From Prochlorococcus sp. AG-347-M15 (GTDB taxonomy: Bacteria > Cyanobacteriota > Cyanobacteriia > PCC-6307 > Cyanobiaceae): a DNA stretch of 64,000 nucleotides. The translations under genes were made by a program, and so were the position numbers. Below, one piece after another: positions 13,838-22,349 of this stretch. The stretch's first letter is position 1; each line of letters starts with the position of its first letter. Below the pieces are notes generated by a model. That model was not told where the DNA came from, ran no database searches, and saw only the letters and a program-made list of their open reading frames with translations. The stretch spans positions 44,143 to 108,142 of the forward strand of contig QCCS01000006.1 in the NCBI GenBank assembly GCA_003281185.1. Direction: 5' to 3'.

Positions 13838-14016
13838 AAAGTTTAAATCCTTTTATTAGAAGTAATACCTTATATATTTTAGTTTAAGACTGTTTGTGAA
13901 TTTTATCTGTCTTAAGGCATAAATCATATTTTTTTAATTTGAAACTTTGCTAAATAAATTAAAAAAAAACTGTTTTGATTTATTTACACCCACGAATAGT
14001 TTTTTATCATGTAATC

Positions 14017-14088
14017 ATGAAATATCACTTCACATATTCTGATGCAAAGCAGTGGTCATGTAAGTGCAATTATTTAATTTATGAATAA
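14017..14088 (+). CDS. possible 23-codon ORF
   Basis: Reads MKYHFTYSDAKQWSCKCNYL. Small, with a CKC motif; it could be an N-terminal fragment of a longer ancestor. Weak. Confidence 0.2.
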   Translation: MKYHFTYSDAKQWSCKCNYLIYE

Positions 14089-14245
14089 TTTCATAATTCA
14101 TTTATAAACAATTTTGAATTTAAACTAACTAATTTGAAAGAAAATTTTCTAAATAATTAATATCTGATTCAAATAAAAATAATACTATACATTGAAATTA
14201 GAATTTTAAAAAGAAATTCGCAGATAATATTTGCTCGACTTTAAT

Positions 14246-14413
14246 ATGTATAAAGATTTATTCAATTTTATGAACATCTATTTATTCTGGATTTCATTTT
14301 TAGCTCTATGGGCAATTGTCCCACTTATGATAATTAAGGGTAGAGCTGACGAATCAACTAAAATTAAAACTTCTCCCGAAGTTAAATCTAAGAAAAAAGG
14401 GTGGTTTAAATAG
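14246..14413 (+). CDS. 55-aa single-pass membrane protein
   Basis: The ATG gives MYKDLFNFMNIYLFWISFLA, followed by a helix to about residue 35 and a Lys/Ser-rich tail ending KSKKKGWFK. A TTG five codons upstream is an alternative start. The layout is like small thylakoid proteins, but no match is recognised. Confidence 0.6.
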   Translation: MYKDLFNFMNIYLFWISFLALWAIVPLMIIKGRADESTKIKTSPEVKSKKKGWFK

Positions 14414-14546
14414 ATTTCCAATTTACTTTAATTAGAATCTCTTGAAAGGTATATTTATAGTATCTTTTCATAAATAAAAATATTGTTCTAATTTTTAATA
14501 ACTTGAAATTTTGAATTAGAAAGTCGTATGCCCTTTGTTATTACTA

Positions 14547-15131
14547 ATGCTAAATAGGAAAAAAAAATATCTTTTTTTGGTTGTTCTCGGCGGAAGAACA
14601 AAAATGGCTAATGTAGAGTTACATGATGTTAGATGGGTCGTGGGAACAAGTATTGAGGATACATATGATGCACTAAGAAGAGATTGGTTTGGAGACTTTG
14701 AAGGATTACATATTGATAGTTATAAAAAAATAAATTATGTGGATGGGCATAAGATAACTCTAAAAAATATTGAAAATAAAACATTAAAAAATAATAAATT
14801 ACTCAATGCTAAGCAAACTCAAAAGAATTTATGGTTTGTAAATATTGGAGGTTATGAACCAACTTCTATGCAAGAAAAACATGAATTTGGATTGATTGTA
14901 GCTTCAACTAAATTAGAGGCAAAAAATTTAGCAAAATCTAAATGGCTTATTGGATTTAAAAAAAAGCATAAAGATGATATTGCTTCAATAAATTCATTTG
15001 TTAGTTGTGAGGATTGTAAACTTATAAAAAAAATAGGTAATTGGGAAATAGAATTAAAATTAGAAAATAATTTAGTCGAAGAAAATAATTATCCTGATTG
15101 GTATGGTTTTAGAAGAATAGATAGAATTTAA
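14547..15131 (+). CDS. DUF1543 domain protein
   Basis: About 194 aa. The DUF1543 signature runs from the N-terminus: LFLVVLGGRTKMANVELHDV, RWVVGTSIEDTYDALRRDWF and GLHIDSYKKINYVDG. A second similar half follows (LWFVNIGGYEPTSMQEKHEF ... GLIVASTKLEAKNLAKSKW), so the protein appears to contain an internal domain repeat as is usual for the family. Function is not known. ATG was chosen over a TTG four codons earlier. Confidence 0.85.
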   Translation: MLNRKKKYLFLVVLGGRTKMANVELHDVRWVVGTSIEDTYDALRRDWFGDFEGLHIDSYKKINYVDGHKITLKNIENKTLKNNKLLNAKQTQKNLWFVNIGGYEPTSMQEKHEFGLIVASTKLEAKNLAKSKWLIGFKKKHKDDIASINSFVSCEDCKLIKKIGNWEIELKLENNLVEENNYPDWYGFRRIDRI

Positions 15132-15213
15132 AAAAAATCTAGATAATATAAATTTATAAGAAATTTTTTTTAATATTTTATATATTCTTTAACCAAATTA
15201 TTCAAAGAAAAGA

Positions 15214-16533
15214 TTATAGAGTACTTGATTTTCTCAAGAAATAAATTCCCCCTCCCATTGAAATTAAGACAGGTAACCATGCTGCAAAAATAGGATTTAA
15301 TAAACCTTTTACTCCAAATGAACTAAATACGAATGACATTACGTAATAAATTAAAATAAGAATCACGCTTAATCCAAATCCCTGACTTTTAGAAGATCTT
15401 AAATTAGATTTTGAACCCAAGCTACTTCCAATTAAGCCAAATACTAAACATGCACACGGTAAAGTGAATTTTTCTTGAATGCGTACTTGAATTCTTCTAA
15501 TTTCTTTTAGATTAGCAGTTTTTTTATATATTTTTTCTGCTTGTAAGGCCTGCTGCAAAGTCATTTCGGTGGCATCTTTAGGCACTTTTGCTAATTCTAA
15601 GGGCCCCTCCACAAAAGGATATGTATACTCTTTGAATCCAATATTTGTGGTTTGTCCGCTCGGAGAAATTGATACAACATTACCTTCAGAAAATATCCAA
15701 GAAGAATTTCTTTTGTCAAATCTTGCTGAGCTCGCTTTTAAGATTTGTTGAAAATCTTCTCTAGAAAAATCCAATAAAGTAACGTCTTTCATCATATTGT
15801 TTTCATACCAAGAAGCATAGAATATATGAGTTAGGTAAGTATTTATTTTTGTTGGTTTTTTAGTTGATGAATTTATCCTTGAGCCATATCTAGAAAACAT
15901 AATATTGTCTTTGCCTGTTTCCCCACTAAAAGAACTTCCTATTCCTGATCTTAATGTTTTTTCAGCTAACTTATTACTTGCTGGAACTAAATTATCATTA
16001 AAGTAAAAAGTTAATCCTGTCATAAATATTGAAAGAGCAATGGCTGGAGAAATAATCCGTGAAGTTTTTATACCCAAAGATTTCAAGGCTAATAATTCAG
16101 AATTGCTTGATAATTTTCCATAGGCTAATAATGTAGAAAGCAAAACTGCCATTGGGAATGATAAAACTAAAAAGCTGGGTAAACTAAAAAAGAGAACTTT
16201 TAAAGCTAAAAATAGAGGTAAACCAAATTCAACTATTTTTCTTATTAGATCGAACATTACCCCAACAGATAATGAAATAACAGTAAAAGCAGAAATAGCA
16301 AATACCATAGGAGGTATTATTTGCCCTAATAACCATCTATCAATTAATGGTATTGAATACCAAGGGATAAGGACTTTATTTATAATTTTTCTTAAATTTG
16401 ATTGATTTGAGAGTTTCAAAAGGGATGTATTTATTTTTTTTTTTGCATTATAAAATATCAATGATTTAGAGACCAATAAAAAATTAGTAAATAATTTATT
16501 CATTAATCTAGACAATAAATCAAAAAATTTCAT
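15214..16533 (-). CDS. LptF/LptG-type permease (YjgP/YjgQ family)
   Basis: 439 aa. Inner-membrane subunit family of the ABC exporter that moves lipopolysaccharide to the outer membrane. The conserved core begins at about residue 61 (IPLIDRWLLGQIIPP); three N-terminal helices, a large periplasmic jellyroll domain (about residues 180-320) and three C-terminal helices follow. The 60-residue N-terminal extension is unusual, so an internal start is possible. It fits with the lipid A operon at 57607-63080, although it is not adjacent. Confidence 0.88.
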   Translation of the reverse strand: MKFFDLLSRLMNKLFTNFLLVSKSLIFYNAKKKINTSLLKLSNQSNLRKIINKVLIPWYSIPLIDRWLLGQIIPPMVFAISAFTVISLSVGVMFDLIRKIVEFGLPLFLALKVLFFSLPSFLVLSFPMAVLLSTLLAYGKLSSNSELLALKSLGIKTSRIISPAIALSIFMTGLTFYFNDNLVPASNKLAEKTLRSGIGSSFSGETGKDNIMFSRYGSRINSSTKKPTKINTYLTHIFYASWYENNMMKDVTLLDFSREDFQQILKASSARFDKRNSSWIFSEGNVVSISPSGQTTNIGFKEYTYPFVEGPLELAKVPKDATEMTLQQALQAEKIYKKTANLKEIRRIQVRIQEKFTLPCACLVFGLIGSSLGSKSNLRSSKSQGFGLSVILILIYYVMSFVFSSFGVKGLLNPIFAAWLPVLISMGGGIYFLRKSSTL

Positions 16534-16584
16534 TTGTACTTGCAGTAATACAAAAAATTTGATTTTCTTAGAAAAAAGAAATTA

Positions 16585-16704
16585 ATGAAAAATAAAATTT
16601 TACTTAACGAATGTAAGTGCTTGCACTGTCAACAGAAATTAGAACAGATTAATAATTCAAGATTATATTGGGAGAAACTGATTTCAAAAAAAAATTTTTT
16701 TTAG
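16585..16704 (+). CDS. 39-aa Cys-motif micro-protein
   Basis: Product MKNKILLNECKCLHCQQKLE then QINNSRLYWEKLISKKNFF. C-x-C-x2-C near the N-terminus suggests half of a zinc knuckle. Soluble and basic. Function unknown. Confidence 0.45.
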   Translation: MKNKILLNECKCLHCQQKLEQINNSRLYWEKLISKKNFF

Positions 16705-16739
16705 TAAAACTTCTTTTAAAGTTTTGACAATAAGATTAT

Positions 16740-16841
16740 TTATCTAGCTTTATTATTATTTTTGTAAATCTTGTTTTCTAAATTAAAAAGCCAAATAATA
16801 GTAAAAATACAAAGAGGGATAAGAAAAAAATCTAAAGACAT
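16740..16841 (-). CDS. 33-aa membrane micro-protein
   Basis: Product MSLDFFLIPLCIFTIIWLFN then LENKIYKNNNKAR: a hydrophobic helix and a basic tail. Function unknown. Confidence 0.5.
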   Translation of the reverse strand: MSLDFFLIPLCIFTIIWLFNLENKIYKNNNKAR

Positions 16842-16976
16842 TATTTAATCTAAACTATTTTCTTATTAGCATTAAATTAAATTTTTGACTTTTTTAGTTA
16901 ATACCTGGTTTTTTAATTAATCATAGGCAAATATTATTTCATCATTTATAGCTTTAATTACTTTACAAAATTAAAA

Positions 16977-17007
16977 AGAGCTTGCTCGTATCCCTGCGGC
17001 AAGCTCT
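16977..17007 (+). ncRNA. hairpin with GTATCCCT loop, candidate structured RNA
   Basis: Perfect 9-bp inverted repeat AGAGCTTGC/GCAAGCTCT around a 13-nt loop containing GTATCCCT. A second hairpin with the same loop word and different but still complementary arms lies at 18544-18579 on the other strand, indicating conserved structure rather than sequence. The GC-rich block continues to about 17045, within a 450-bp intergenic stretch before an hli gene. Promoter or attenuator role not known. Confidence 0.4.
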
Positions 17008-17264
17008 CATGACGACTGATTTAAATACAGAATTCTGATGTCAACCAGCTAAGCACTTCCTAAATGCCTTTTCATATTAATGGGTAAAATTACTTACTGT
17101 GAGTATAAATGCTTATTTTGTTTAAGTATCTAATAATAATGTCAAATTTATTTGGACAATAAATTTCACTAGAAACAAGAATTTCAATAAAAAACAAAAG
17201 ATAAATTTAGCAATAAAGGTTTATAAATTCATTTTTGATGTTATTTACACAAGTTAATATTTGT

Positions 17265-17280
17265 GTTACATTAGTTAACA
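17265..17280 (+). promoter_or_regulatory. HLR1-like box upstream of hli
   Basis: GTTACATTAGTTAACA matches the HLR1 consensus (two G/T-TTACA half-sites, four bases apart) with one mismatch in the second half-site. HLR1 is the known binding site of the response regulator RpaB in cyanobacteria. It ends 14 nt before the hli ATG at 17295; a weaker TTTACACAAGTTAATA lies at about 17244. Confidence 0.55.
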
Positions 17281-17294
17281 ATTCAATTTCTTAA

Positions 17295-17501
17295 ATGACA
17301 AAATCAGACGTTACTACAGAATCAGGTGGTAGACAAAATATGTTTCCATCAGAAACTAGACCATACATAGATGAATCTGTTTCTTACGATGGTTACCCTC
17401 AAAATGCCGAAAAAGTTAATGGAAGATGGGCTATGGTTGGTTTCGTTGCTCTATTAGGTGCATACGTAACAACTGGGCAAATAATACCGGGAATATTTTA
17501 A
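17295..17501 (+). CDS. hli: high-light-inducible protein (Hli/Scp), 68 aa
   Basis: Longer Hli with a 38-residue hydrophilic N-terminal tail (SGGRQNMFPSETRPYIDESV) followed by the chlorophyll-binding helix EKVNGRWAMVGFVALLGAYV and the family end TTGQIIPGIF. ExxNGRxAM is intact. Thylakoid membrane photoprotection. An HLR1-like box directly upstream predicts control by NblS-RpaB. Confidence 0.95.
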   Translation: MTKSDVTTESGGRQNMFPSETRPYIDESVSYDGYPQNAEKVNGRWAMVGFVALLGAYVTTGQIIPGIF

Positions 17502-17598
17502 TAACTCTCTCTTTTTAATTTCCCAAATTCTTATTTTTCAGTTTTAAATTTTTACCTAAATATAATCTTTCAAATTTTAATTCTACAAATATTTTATA

Positions 17599-17727
17599 TT
17601 AAATTAATTGAGAGTAAAAGAAAAACCAAATGAATGCTATTGCATTCAAACCAAATATTATTCCAAAGAATATATAGGCGAACTTTTTCCCAATAAAGGG
17701 AGTTTCAGGTTCAAGCTTTACTCTCAT
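17599..17727 (-). CDS. 42-aa single-pass membrane protein
   Basis: Product MRVKLEPETPFIGKKFAYIF, then a Phe/Ile-rich transmembrane helix to the C-terminus. It converges on the hli gene at 17295-17501. It resembles small photosynthetic-complex or cytochrome oxidase accessory subunits in size, with no match recognised. Confidence 0.6.
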   Translation of the reverse strand: MRVKLEPETPFIGKKFAYIFFGIIFGLNAIAFIWFFFYSQLI

Positions 17728-18004
17728 TTAATTGTTTAATTAATTAAGTGAATATAGCACTGTCCATAGATTTAACATAGATTATTTTTGCTATTTTCAC
17801 TAAATTTTTTGTTATGTTATGAGACATTAGTAAATTCCAAATATTGAGGCTAATTAATTTATGTTTTATATAATTAAATTTATTTGAAAATTACTTTTTT
17901 GGGTAAAGTTTAAACTTGATTTTTACTTATATTCTATAAATTAGATTTATAATCAATAAATAGTATTTATAAACTCAATAAAATATATATGAAATTTTAA
18001 TTCA

Positions 18005-18032
18005 AAAAAAAGCCGAATTTTAATTCGGCTTT
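18005..18032 (-). terminator. intrinsic terminator of hli pair
   Basis: Inverted repeat AAAGCCGAATT/AATTCGGCTTT with a 2-nt loop, flanked by A-run and T; on the minus strand it ends the two hli genes 18054-18301. Confidence 0.8.
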
Positions 18033-18053
18033 ATGAAAATATTGAAAAAGTCG

Positions 18054-18194
18054 TTAAATGTAACCAGGTATGATTTGACCTGTAGTTAAGTATGCTCCTA
18101 TTAGTGCTATGAAACCTATCATGGCAAATCTGCCATTTAGTTTTTCAGCAACTATTTTTTCTTTCTCAATTACTTTGGTTTCTGATTTTGTCAT
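18054..18194 (-). CDS. hli: high-light-inducible protein (Hli/Scp), 46 aa
   Basis: Product MTKSETKVIEKEKIVAEKLN then GRFAMIGFIALIGAYLTTGQ and IIPGYI: the standard Hli helix with ExxNGRxAM. Its ATG overlaps the stop of the upstream hli (TAATG), so the two are translated together. Thylakoid photoprotection. Ends at the terminator 18005-18032. Confidence 0.95.
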   Translation of the reverse strand: MTKSETKVIEKEKIVAEKLNGRFAMIGFIALIGAYLTTGQIIPGYI

Positions 18195-18301
18195 TAGAAC
18201 CAACCAGGAATAATTTGACCGGTTGTTACATATGCACCAATTGCAGCTACGAAACCTAACATTGCTGCCCAACCATTAAAACGTTCTGCTTCTGGAGTCA
18301 T
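18194..18301 (-). CDS. hli: high-light-inducible protein (Hli/Scp), 35 aa
   Basis: Minimal Hli: MTPEAERFNGWAAMLGFVAA then IGAYVTTGQIIPGWF. The chlorophyll-binding motif has NGWAAM in place of NGRxAM: Arg is Trp, the variant seen in very short Hlis. First gene of a two-gene hli operon. An HLR1-like box lies 18 nt upstream. A longer out-of-frame reading through this region is an artefact. Confidence 0.93.
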   Translation of the reverse strand: MTPEAERFNGWAAMLGFVAAIGAYVTTGQIIPGWF

Positions 18302-18318
18302 TTTTTTAAAATAATAAT

Positions 18319-18334
18319 TGTTAACTAATATAAC
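18319..18334 (-). promoter_or_regulatory. HLR1-like box upstream of hli pair
   Basis: On the minus strand GTTATATTAGTTAACA, one base different from the box at 17265-17280 and at nearly the same distance from its start codon (17 nt). The repeated placement supports a real RpaB site. Confidence 0.5.
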
Positions 18335-18543
18335 ATAATTATTTATTTTTGTAAAGAAAATTGAAAAAAATCACTAAATTATGGCTGAAAATGGAGTATT
18401 TGATACAAAAGTGTATCGTAATATACCCTAAAAAATTAACTCTATTTTTGATTTTTTTATTTGAAACAAAAAATTTAGGACTGGAGATTTTTCTTTTTGT
18501 GTAAAATCCTCATTTAGAATTAATTTAAATTAATATGCATATA

Positions 18544-18579
18544 AGAGTTAGCTAGTAGGGATACAGGCTGACTCTTTTT
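18544..18579 (-). ncRNA. hairpin with GTATCCCT loop, second copy
   Basis: Arms AGAGTTAGC/GCTGACTCT (one G-T pair) around a 14-nt loop. On the minus strand the order is AGAGTCAGC, loop with GTATCCCT, GCTAACTCT, parallel to the hairpin at 16977-17007. On the plus strand a T5 run follows, so it may also act as a terminator. It lies in a 350-bp intergenic stretch upstream of the hli pair. Confidence 0.4.
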
Positions 18580-18653
18580 AGTTTCATTTTAAGAAATTGG
18601 TAGTTTTAAAAACTCGAAAATTTGCTATTAATAATTTAGAAACATAGTATCTA

Positions 18654-18818
18654 ATGTCATTAACCACATACTTCATGCATTTGATTTTTGCAAAATATCA
18701 TCCTCTTCTTAGTTCAGATTCAGTTCTTATTTTTATACCTATTCTTACAATCTCAATATTAATTTTTAGCTTTAAAATTATTTTTTTGAATACTCCAAAA
18801 TTGAGAAAAGTTAAATAA
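18654..18818 (+). CDS. 54-aa single-pass membrane protein
   Basis: Product MSLTTYFMHLIFAKYHPLLS, then a strong helix (VLIFIPILTISILIFSF) and the basic tail NTPKLRKVK. It lies 48 nt before the methyltransferase gene. Function unknown. Confidence 0.55.
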   Translation: MSLTTYFMHLIFAKYHPLLSSDSVLIFIPILTISILIFSFKIIFLNTPKLRKVK

Positions 18819-18866
18819 AAAAAGGCCATAAAAATATTTTTTCCGCATTTTGCAATTCTGTTTATT

Positions 18867-19487
18867 TTGGACAATAGACTTTTTTTTCCTGCTACTCAAA
18901 GAAATAGATTATGTATTGGAGATTTACTATCCAAAATCATAAATAAAAATGGTTCAATTTTGGAAATTGGAAGTGGCAGTGGTCAGCATGGAGTGGTCTT
19001 TCAAAAACGCTTTCCTAAAATAATCTGGCAAACAAGTGATCCAGAGATTGTGCATAGACAAAGTATAACTTCTTGGATTGAGTATGAGAACTTAAGTGAG
19101 AAAATGCCCCAACCACTTGTGATTGATGTAGAAAAAATCCCGTGGAAAATCCCATTAAAAATATTACATTCTTTGCAAGGTATTGTTTCTATAAATATGA
19201 TTCATATCGCAGAATGGTCATGTACCTTAGCACTCTTTAGGGAGTCAGGGAAAATACTTAATAAGGGACAATTTTTGTTTTTGTATGGGCCATTTAAAAT
19301 TGGGAACAAGCATACCAGTCAAAGTAATTATTTGTTTGATGATTCATTAAAATTGCAAAATGAACTTTGGGGAATAAGAGATATTGAGAAAGTAAGTGAT
19401 GAAGGAAAAAAAAATGGTTTTTTTCAGGAAAATATTATTAGTATGCCTGCAAACAATTTCTCAATAATTTACAGAAAAATTTATTAA
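18867..19487 (+). CDS. DUF938 SAM-dependent methyltransferase-like protein
   Basis: 206 aa with TTG start. The N-terminus DNRLFFPATQRNRLCIGDLL and the AdoMet-binding loop ILEIGSGSGQHGVVFQKRFP are diagnostic of DUF938. NMIHIAEWSCTLALFRESGK and FLYGPFKIGNKHTSQSN continue the family pattern. Substrate unknown. Cytoplasmic, with no operon partner. Confidence 0.88.
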   Translation: MDNRLFFPATQRNRLCIGDLLSKIINKNGSILEIGSGSGQHGVVFQKRFPKIIWQTSDPEIVHRQSITSWIEYENLSEKMPQPLVIDVEKIPWKIPLKILHSLQGIVSINMIHIAEWSCTLALFRESGKILNKGQFLFLYGPFKIGNKHTSQSNYLFDDSLKLQNELWGIRDIEKVSDEGKKNGFFQENIISMPANNFSIIYRKIY

Positions 19488-19537
19488 TTAACTCAATTTG
19501 AATATCTTTACCTTATAAAATAGTATCTATTTTTTGA

Positions 19538-19699
19538 TCAACCTGAAAGTTTTCTACTCCATTCTTTATGCTTCTCATCTAAATCTGAAACTTTTTCACC
19601 TAAACTCAATTGTCTTTCTAATAATTCCACTTTTGTAAGAGTTATTTTCTCTGAATAAAATTTAATAGGCTGTTGGCCATGCATGTTGTCACCGCTCAT
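19538..19699 (-). CDS. 53-aa hydrophilic hypothetical protein
   Basis: Product MSGDNMHGQQPIKFYSEKIT then a charged helix ending DLDEKHKEWSRKLSG. Soluble, with no motif. It lies 105 nt downstream of the desaturase gene on the same strand. Confidence 0.6.
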   Translation of the reverse strand: MSGDNMHGQQPIKFYSEKITLTKVELLERQLSLGEKVSDLDEKHKEWSRKLSG

Positions 19700-19804
19700 A
19701 AAAACATAAAATTCTTATTATCTTTAAGATGAAATCTTGGGTTTATCTCATTCTTTTATATTCTTTTCGGATTTGCGTAAATTAATGTGATAAAGAATTT
19801 ACAT

Positions 19805-20983
19805 TTATTCTGTTTTTAATCCTCTTTTAATGTAAGAAGATTGCCAGATATATCTCCCATTATTTGTTTCTGGCTTTACAGCAACACAATTGCAAGCAAC
19901 ATTCCAGAGGGCTTTATGGATTGGATCAGGATTAAAAAGATATGCTTTTTTAAAGGCTTTTTTGATTAACAAAGTTGCCTTTTTTGCATGATAATGTGGA
20001 ATTGATGGACAGACGTGATGAACGACATGACTAGAGCCTATATTATGATGCACAAAATTAAGGATTTTTCCGTAAGGCCTGTCAATAGACAGAAAAGCTC
20101 CTCTCATAAATGTAAATTCAGTATTTGAAAGATGTGGGACATCTGAATCTGTATGATGAAGCCATGTATAAACTACTAACCAACAATTAACTACTAATAA
20201 AGGACCAAAATATAATGCGATTATAGGAAATAATCCGTATTTAAAAACTAAATAAAAAATACCCAACAATGTTAGAGCTACGCCAATATCTGATATCCAA
20301 ACTTTCTTAGTCCATATTGATGGCCACAATGCTTTGGAAAATGGTTTCATTGGCCAAAAATGATTAGAAGTTCCATATTTAATGCCTCCGGTACTTCCTG
20401 TAAGTAAATAAGCAGGCCAACCAAATAATAGATGCAAAAAAAGTTGAAGAATTCCGTAATTTTTCTTGCCTATTACACTTGAAAAATGTAATTCTTTTTC
20501 TCCTCCAACTTTTTCTGTAACTCCATTTCCCTTAATGACTAAAGGAACGTGTGTTTCACCATTAGTTACATTATTCGTGAATCGATGATGAACCGCATGA
20601 GAGCGCTGCCACGAAAAATAAGGAACTAATAGTAATGAATGTAATAAATAACCAGTTATTGTTTCCAAAGTCTTGTTATTTGAAAATGCGCCATGTCCAC
20701 ATTCATGGGCAATTACCCAGAACCCCATTGCAGTAGTTCCTGATAAAAAAGAGTAAACGATCCAAATTGGTATCATTGTGGGAGTAAATGGAATGAATAA
20801 ACCTATTGCAATAACTAATAATTGAATTAAAGCTGATTGTAAAAGATACCTCAAAGAAATTATGGTATTACACTTTAAGTAGTGATTTGGGATAACATCC
20901 TGAAATTCTCTTATGCTTGGAATATCACAATTCTTTATTTCAAGCGCTTGGCCATTTAGACCGGACAATTTTATATTTCTCAA
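19805..20983 (-). CDS. acyl-lipid fatty acid desaturase (DesA-like)
   Basis: 392 aa, TTG start. Membrane di-iron enzyme that adds a cis double bond to glycerolipid acyl chains using ferredoxin-derived electrons. Three His boxes: HECGH (93-97), HAVHH (129-133) and HVVHH near residue 320, with four to six hydrophobic segments between. The box set and length fit the delta-12/omega-6 type, though regiospecificity cannot be fixed from sequence. A second desaturase lies at 22506-23612; the petF ferredoxin at 44999 is the likely donor. Confidence 0.9.
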   Translation of the reverse strand: MRNIKLSGLNGQALEIKNCDIPSIREFQDVIPNHYLKCNTIISLRYLLQSALIQLLVIAIGLFIPFTPTMIPIWIVYSFLSGTTAMGFWVIAHECGHGAFSNNKTLETITGYLLHSLLLVPYFSWQRSHAVHHRFTNNVTNGETHVPLVIKGNGVTEKVGGEKELHFSSVIGKKNYGILQLFLHLLFGWPAYLLTGSTGGIKYGTSNHFWPMKPFSKALWPSIWTKKVWISDIGVALTLLGIFYLVFKYGLFPIIALYFGPLLVVNCWLVVYTWLHHTDSDVPHLSNTEFTFMRGAFLSIDRPYGKILNFVHHNIGSSHVVHHVCPSIPHYHAKKATLLIKKAFKKAYLFNPDPIHKALWNVACNCVAVKPETNNGRYIWQSSYIKRGLKTE

Positions 20984-21230
20984 GTTTTTTTTTGGTAAGA
21001 ATTTAGTAAAATAAAATTTAATTTATACTCTCTATTATCCATCACAGACTCTTTTTATTAAAGTAGATTATGGTTTTGCTTATTTAAAAAATTTATTTAA
21101 AGTCTGATTTTAAATTTTGAATTAAATTTAATTATTATATTTTGCTGTAATATTTTAACTAAATTTCATATTGCCCCTTTTAATAACTTTTCGCTGTTTA
21201 AGTAAGTTTTATAAATCTTATTTATTTGAT

Positions 21231-21362
21231 TCAAAGACCGCGTATGTACCTCTTTGGAATTCCTGATTGTTTGCGTGGTTTTACTAGAATAGGTATAATC
21301 ATCACCCCTACCGTAAAAAGACAGATTGGTGCAACTACCATAAATATGGATTCTAGAGACAT
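21231..21362 (-). CDS. 43-aa single-pass membrane protein
   Basis: Product MSLESIFMVVAPICLFTVGV then MIIPILVKPRKQSGIPKRYI: one helix and a basic tail. Codon use like the neighbours. Function unknown. Confidence 0.55.
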   Translation of the reverse strand: MSLESIFMVVAPICLFTVGVMIIPILVKPRKQSGIPKRYIRGL

Positions 21363-21536
21363 GAGATAACTATGAATTTACTTATAAATAGCAGGATTTT
21401 CTTTTTAAGTCATGCGTATTTATATCTATTTTCTAGTTAATAAGAATTAATTCAAAACTTTATTTTCGATTAAGCAAAAAAGAAAAAAAGATTAAAAAAA
21501 AGTGATTTTTTCATAATTCATCCTAGAAAACTAATT

Positions 21537-21695
21537 ATGTTTTTTATTAATCTTATGGATGAAGAAAAAATATGGATGTTAATGACCTATTATTGTCCAA
21601 CTCATGGCGATTCAAGTATAGTAAAACCCATTGAAATGACAAAAAAAGATATTAGTGAATTTCTCTTAAAAAAAGCTAGGACTTCTAAAAATTAG
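21537..21695 (+). CDS. 52-aa hypothetical protein
   Basis: Product MFFINLMDEEKIWMLMTYYC then PTHGDSSIVKPIEMTKKDIS and a basic end; the second Met (21555) is an alternative start. Contains the motif YYCPTHGDS. Soluble. No family recognised. Confidence 0.5.
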   Translation: MFFINLMDEEKIWMLMTYYCPTHGDSSIVKPIEMTKKDISEFLLKKARTSKN

Positions 21696-21732
21696 CTATT
21701 TTGTATAAACGCTTAATTTATAAATTATTAAT

Positions 21733-21912
21733 CTAGGAAGTTATGGGATTAATCATTTTTCCAACTTGATCAGAATCGCAGGTTAATTCACATTGATTAA
21801 GTTCATTATCCGAAATCTTTTCTAAAATTCTTAACATATCAATCTCGGAAAGTTCCCCATTGGTATTCCATTTTAAAGTTGTTTTCCTTTGAGGTGAATT
21901 TTTTTTATTCAT
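21733..21912 (-). CDS. 59-aa hypothetical protein
   Basis: Product MNKKNSPQRKTTLKWNTNGE then LSEIDMLRILEKISDNELNQ with CELTC near the end. It starts 8 nt inside the end of 21905-22108, so the two genes are translationally coupled. Both carry paired cysteines and may act together. Function unknown. Confidence 0.6.
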   Translation of the reverse strand: MNKKNSPQRKTTLKWNTNGELSEIDMLRILEKISDNELNQCELTCDSDQVGKMINPITS

Positions 21913-22108
21913 TTTGATCCCCCCCCTTTAAATGAATTTCTAAACAACGAGTAATACATTCTTGATGACCATCGATTATGCTGCATTCAGTAATACACTC
22001 AAAATATGAATTAATAGAATCTATTTCTGTATTCTGATTGGTAGAAACAAATGAATCATTCATGATTTTGTTAAATTTATTTGAAATAGAGATATAGCAC
22101 GAAACCAT
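21905..22108 (-). CDS. 67-aa twin-CX3C protein
   Basis: The C-terminal half reads FECITECSIIDGHQECITRC, that is C-x3-C-x8-C-x3-C in a helical context, followed by LEIHLKGGDQNE. Twin CX3C helices usually form two disulfides (helical hairpin) or bind metal. A later ATG (22063, MNDSFVSTNQ) is an equally good start. Overlaps 21733-21912 by 8 nt. Confidence 0.6.
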   Translation of the reverse strand: MVSCYISISNKFNKIMNDSFVSTNQNTEIDSINSYFECITECSIIDGHQECITRCLEIHLKGGDQNE

Positions 22109-22349
22109 GGTTAATAATTAAATTTATTAAGTGAATTAAAAAAAATAAGTATTATTTACTAAATAAATTTATATCCTTTTTTTTCAAGAATAATAGTAAT
22201 AACCTGCTTTTAAAAGATTAAAAATAAAAAATTTGTGTTTTGTTTATTAATTTTCTTAAAAAAAAAACTTAATAAGGATCAGCATAAAGACTGATTTACT
22301 TTTTAGCAATTTACTTAGATGATAAAAAGGTAAACTTTTAGATTTTCAA

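Noticed and set aside
18195..18272. N-terminal extension making one 72-codon hli
   Set aside because: The extension is out of frame with an intact upstream hli (18194-18301); two separate hli genes explain the DNA better.
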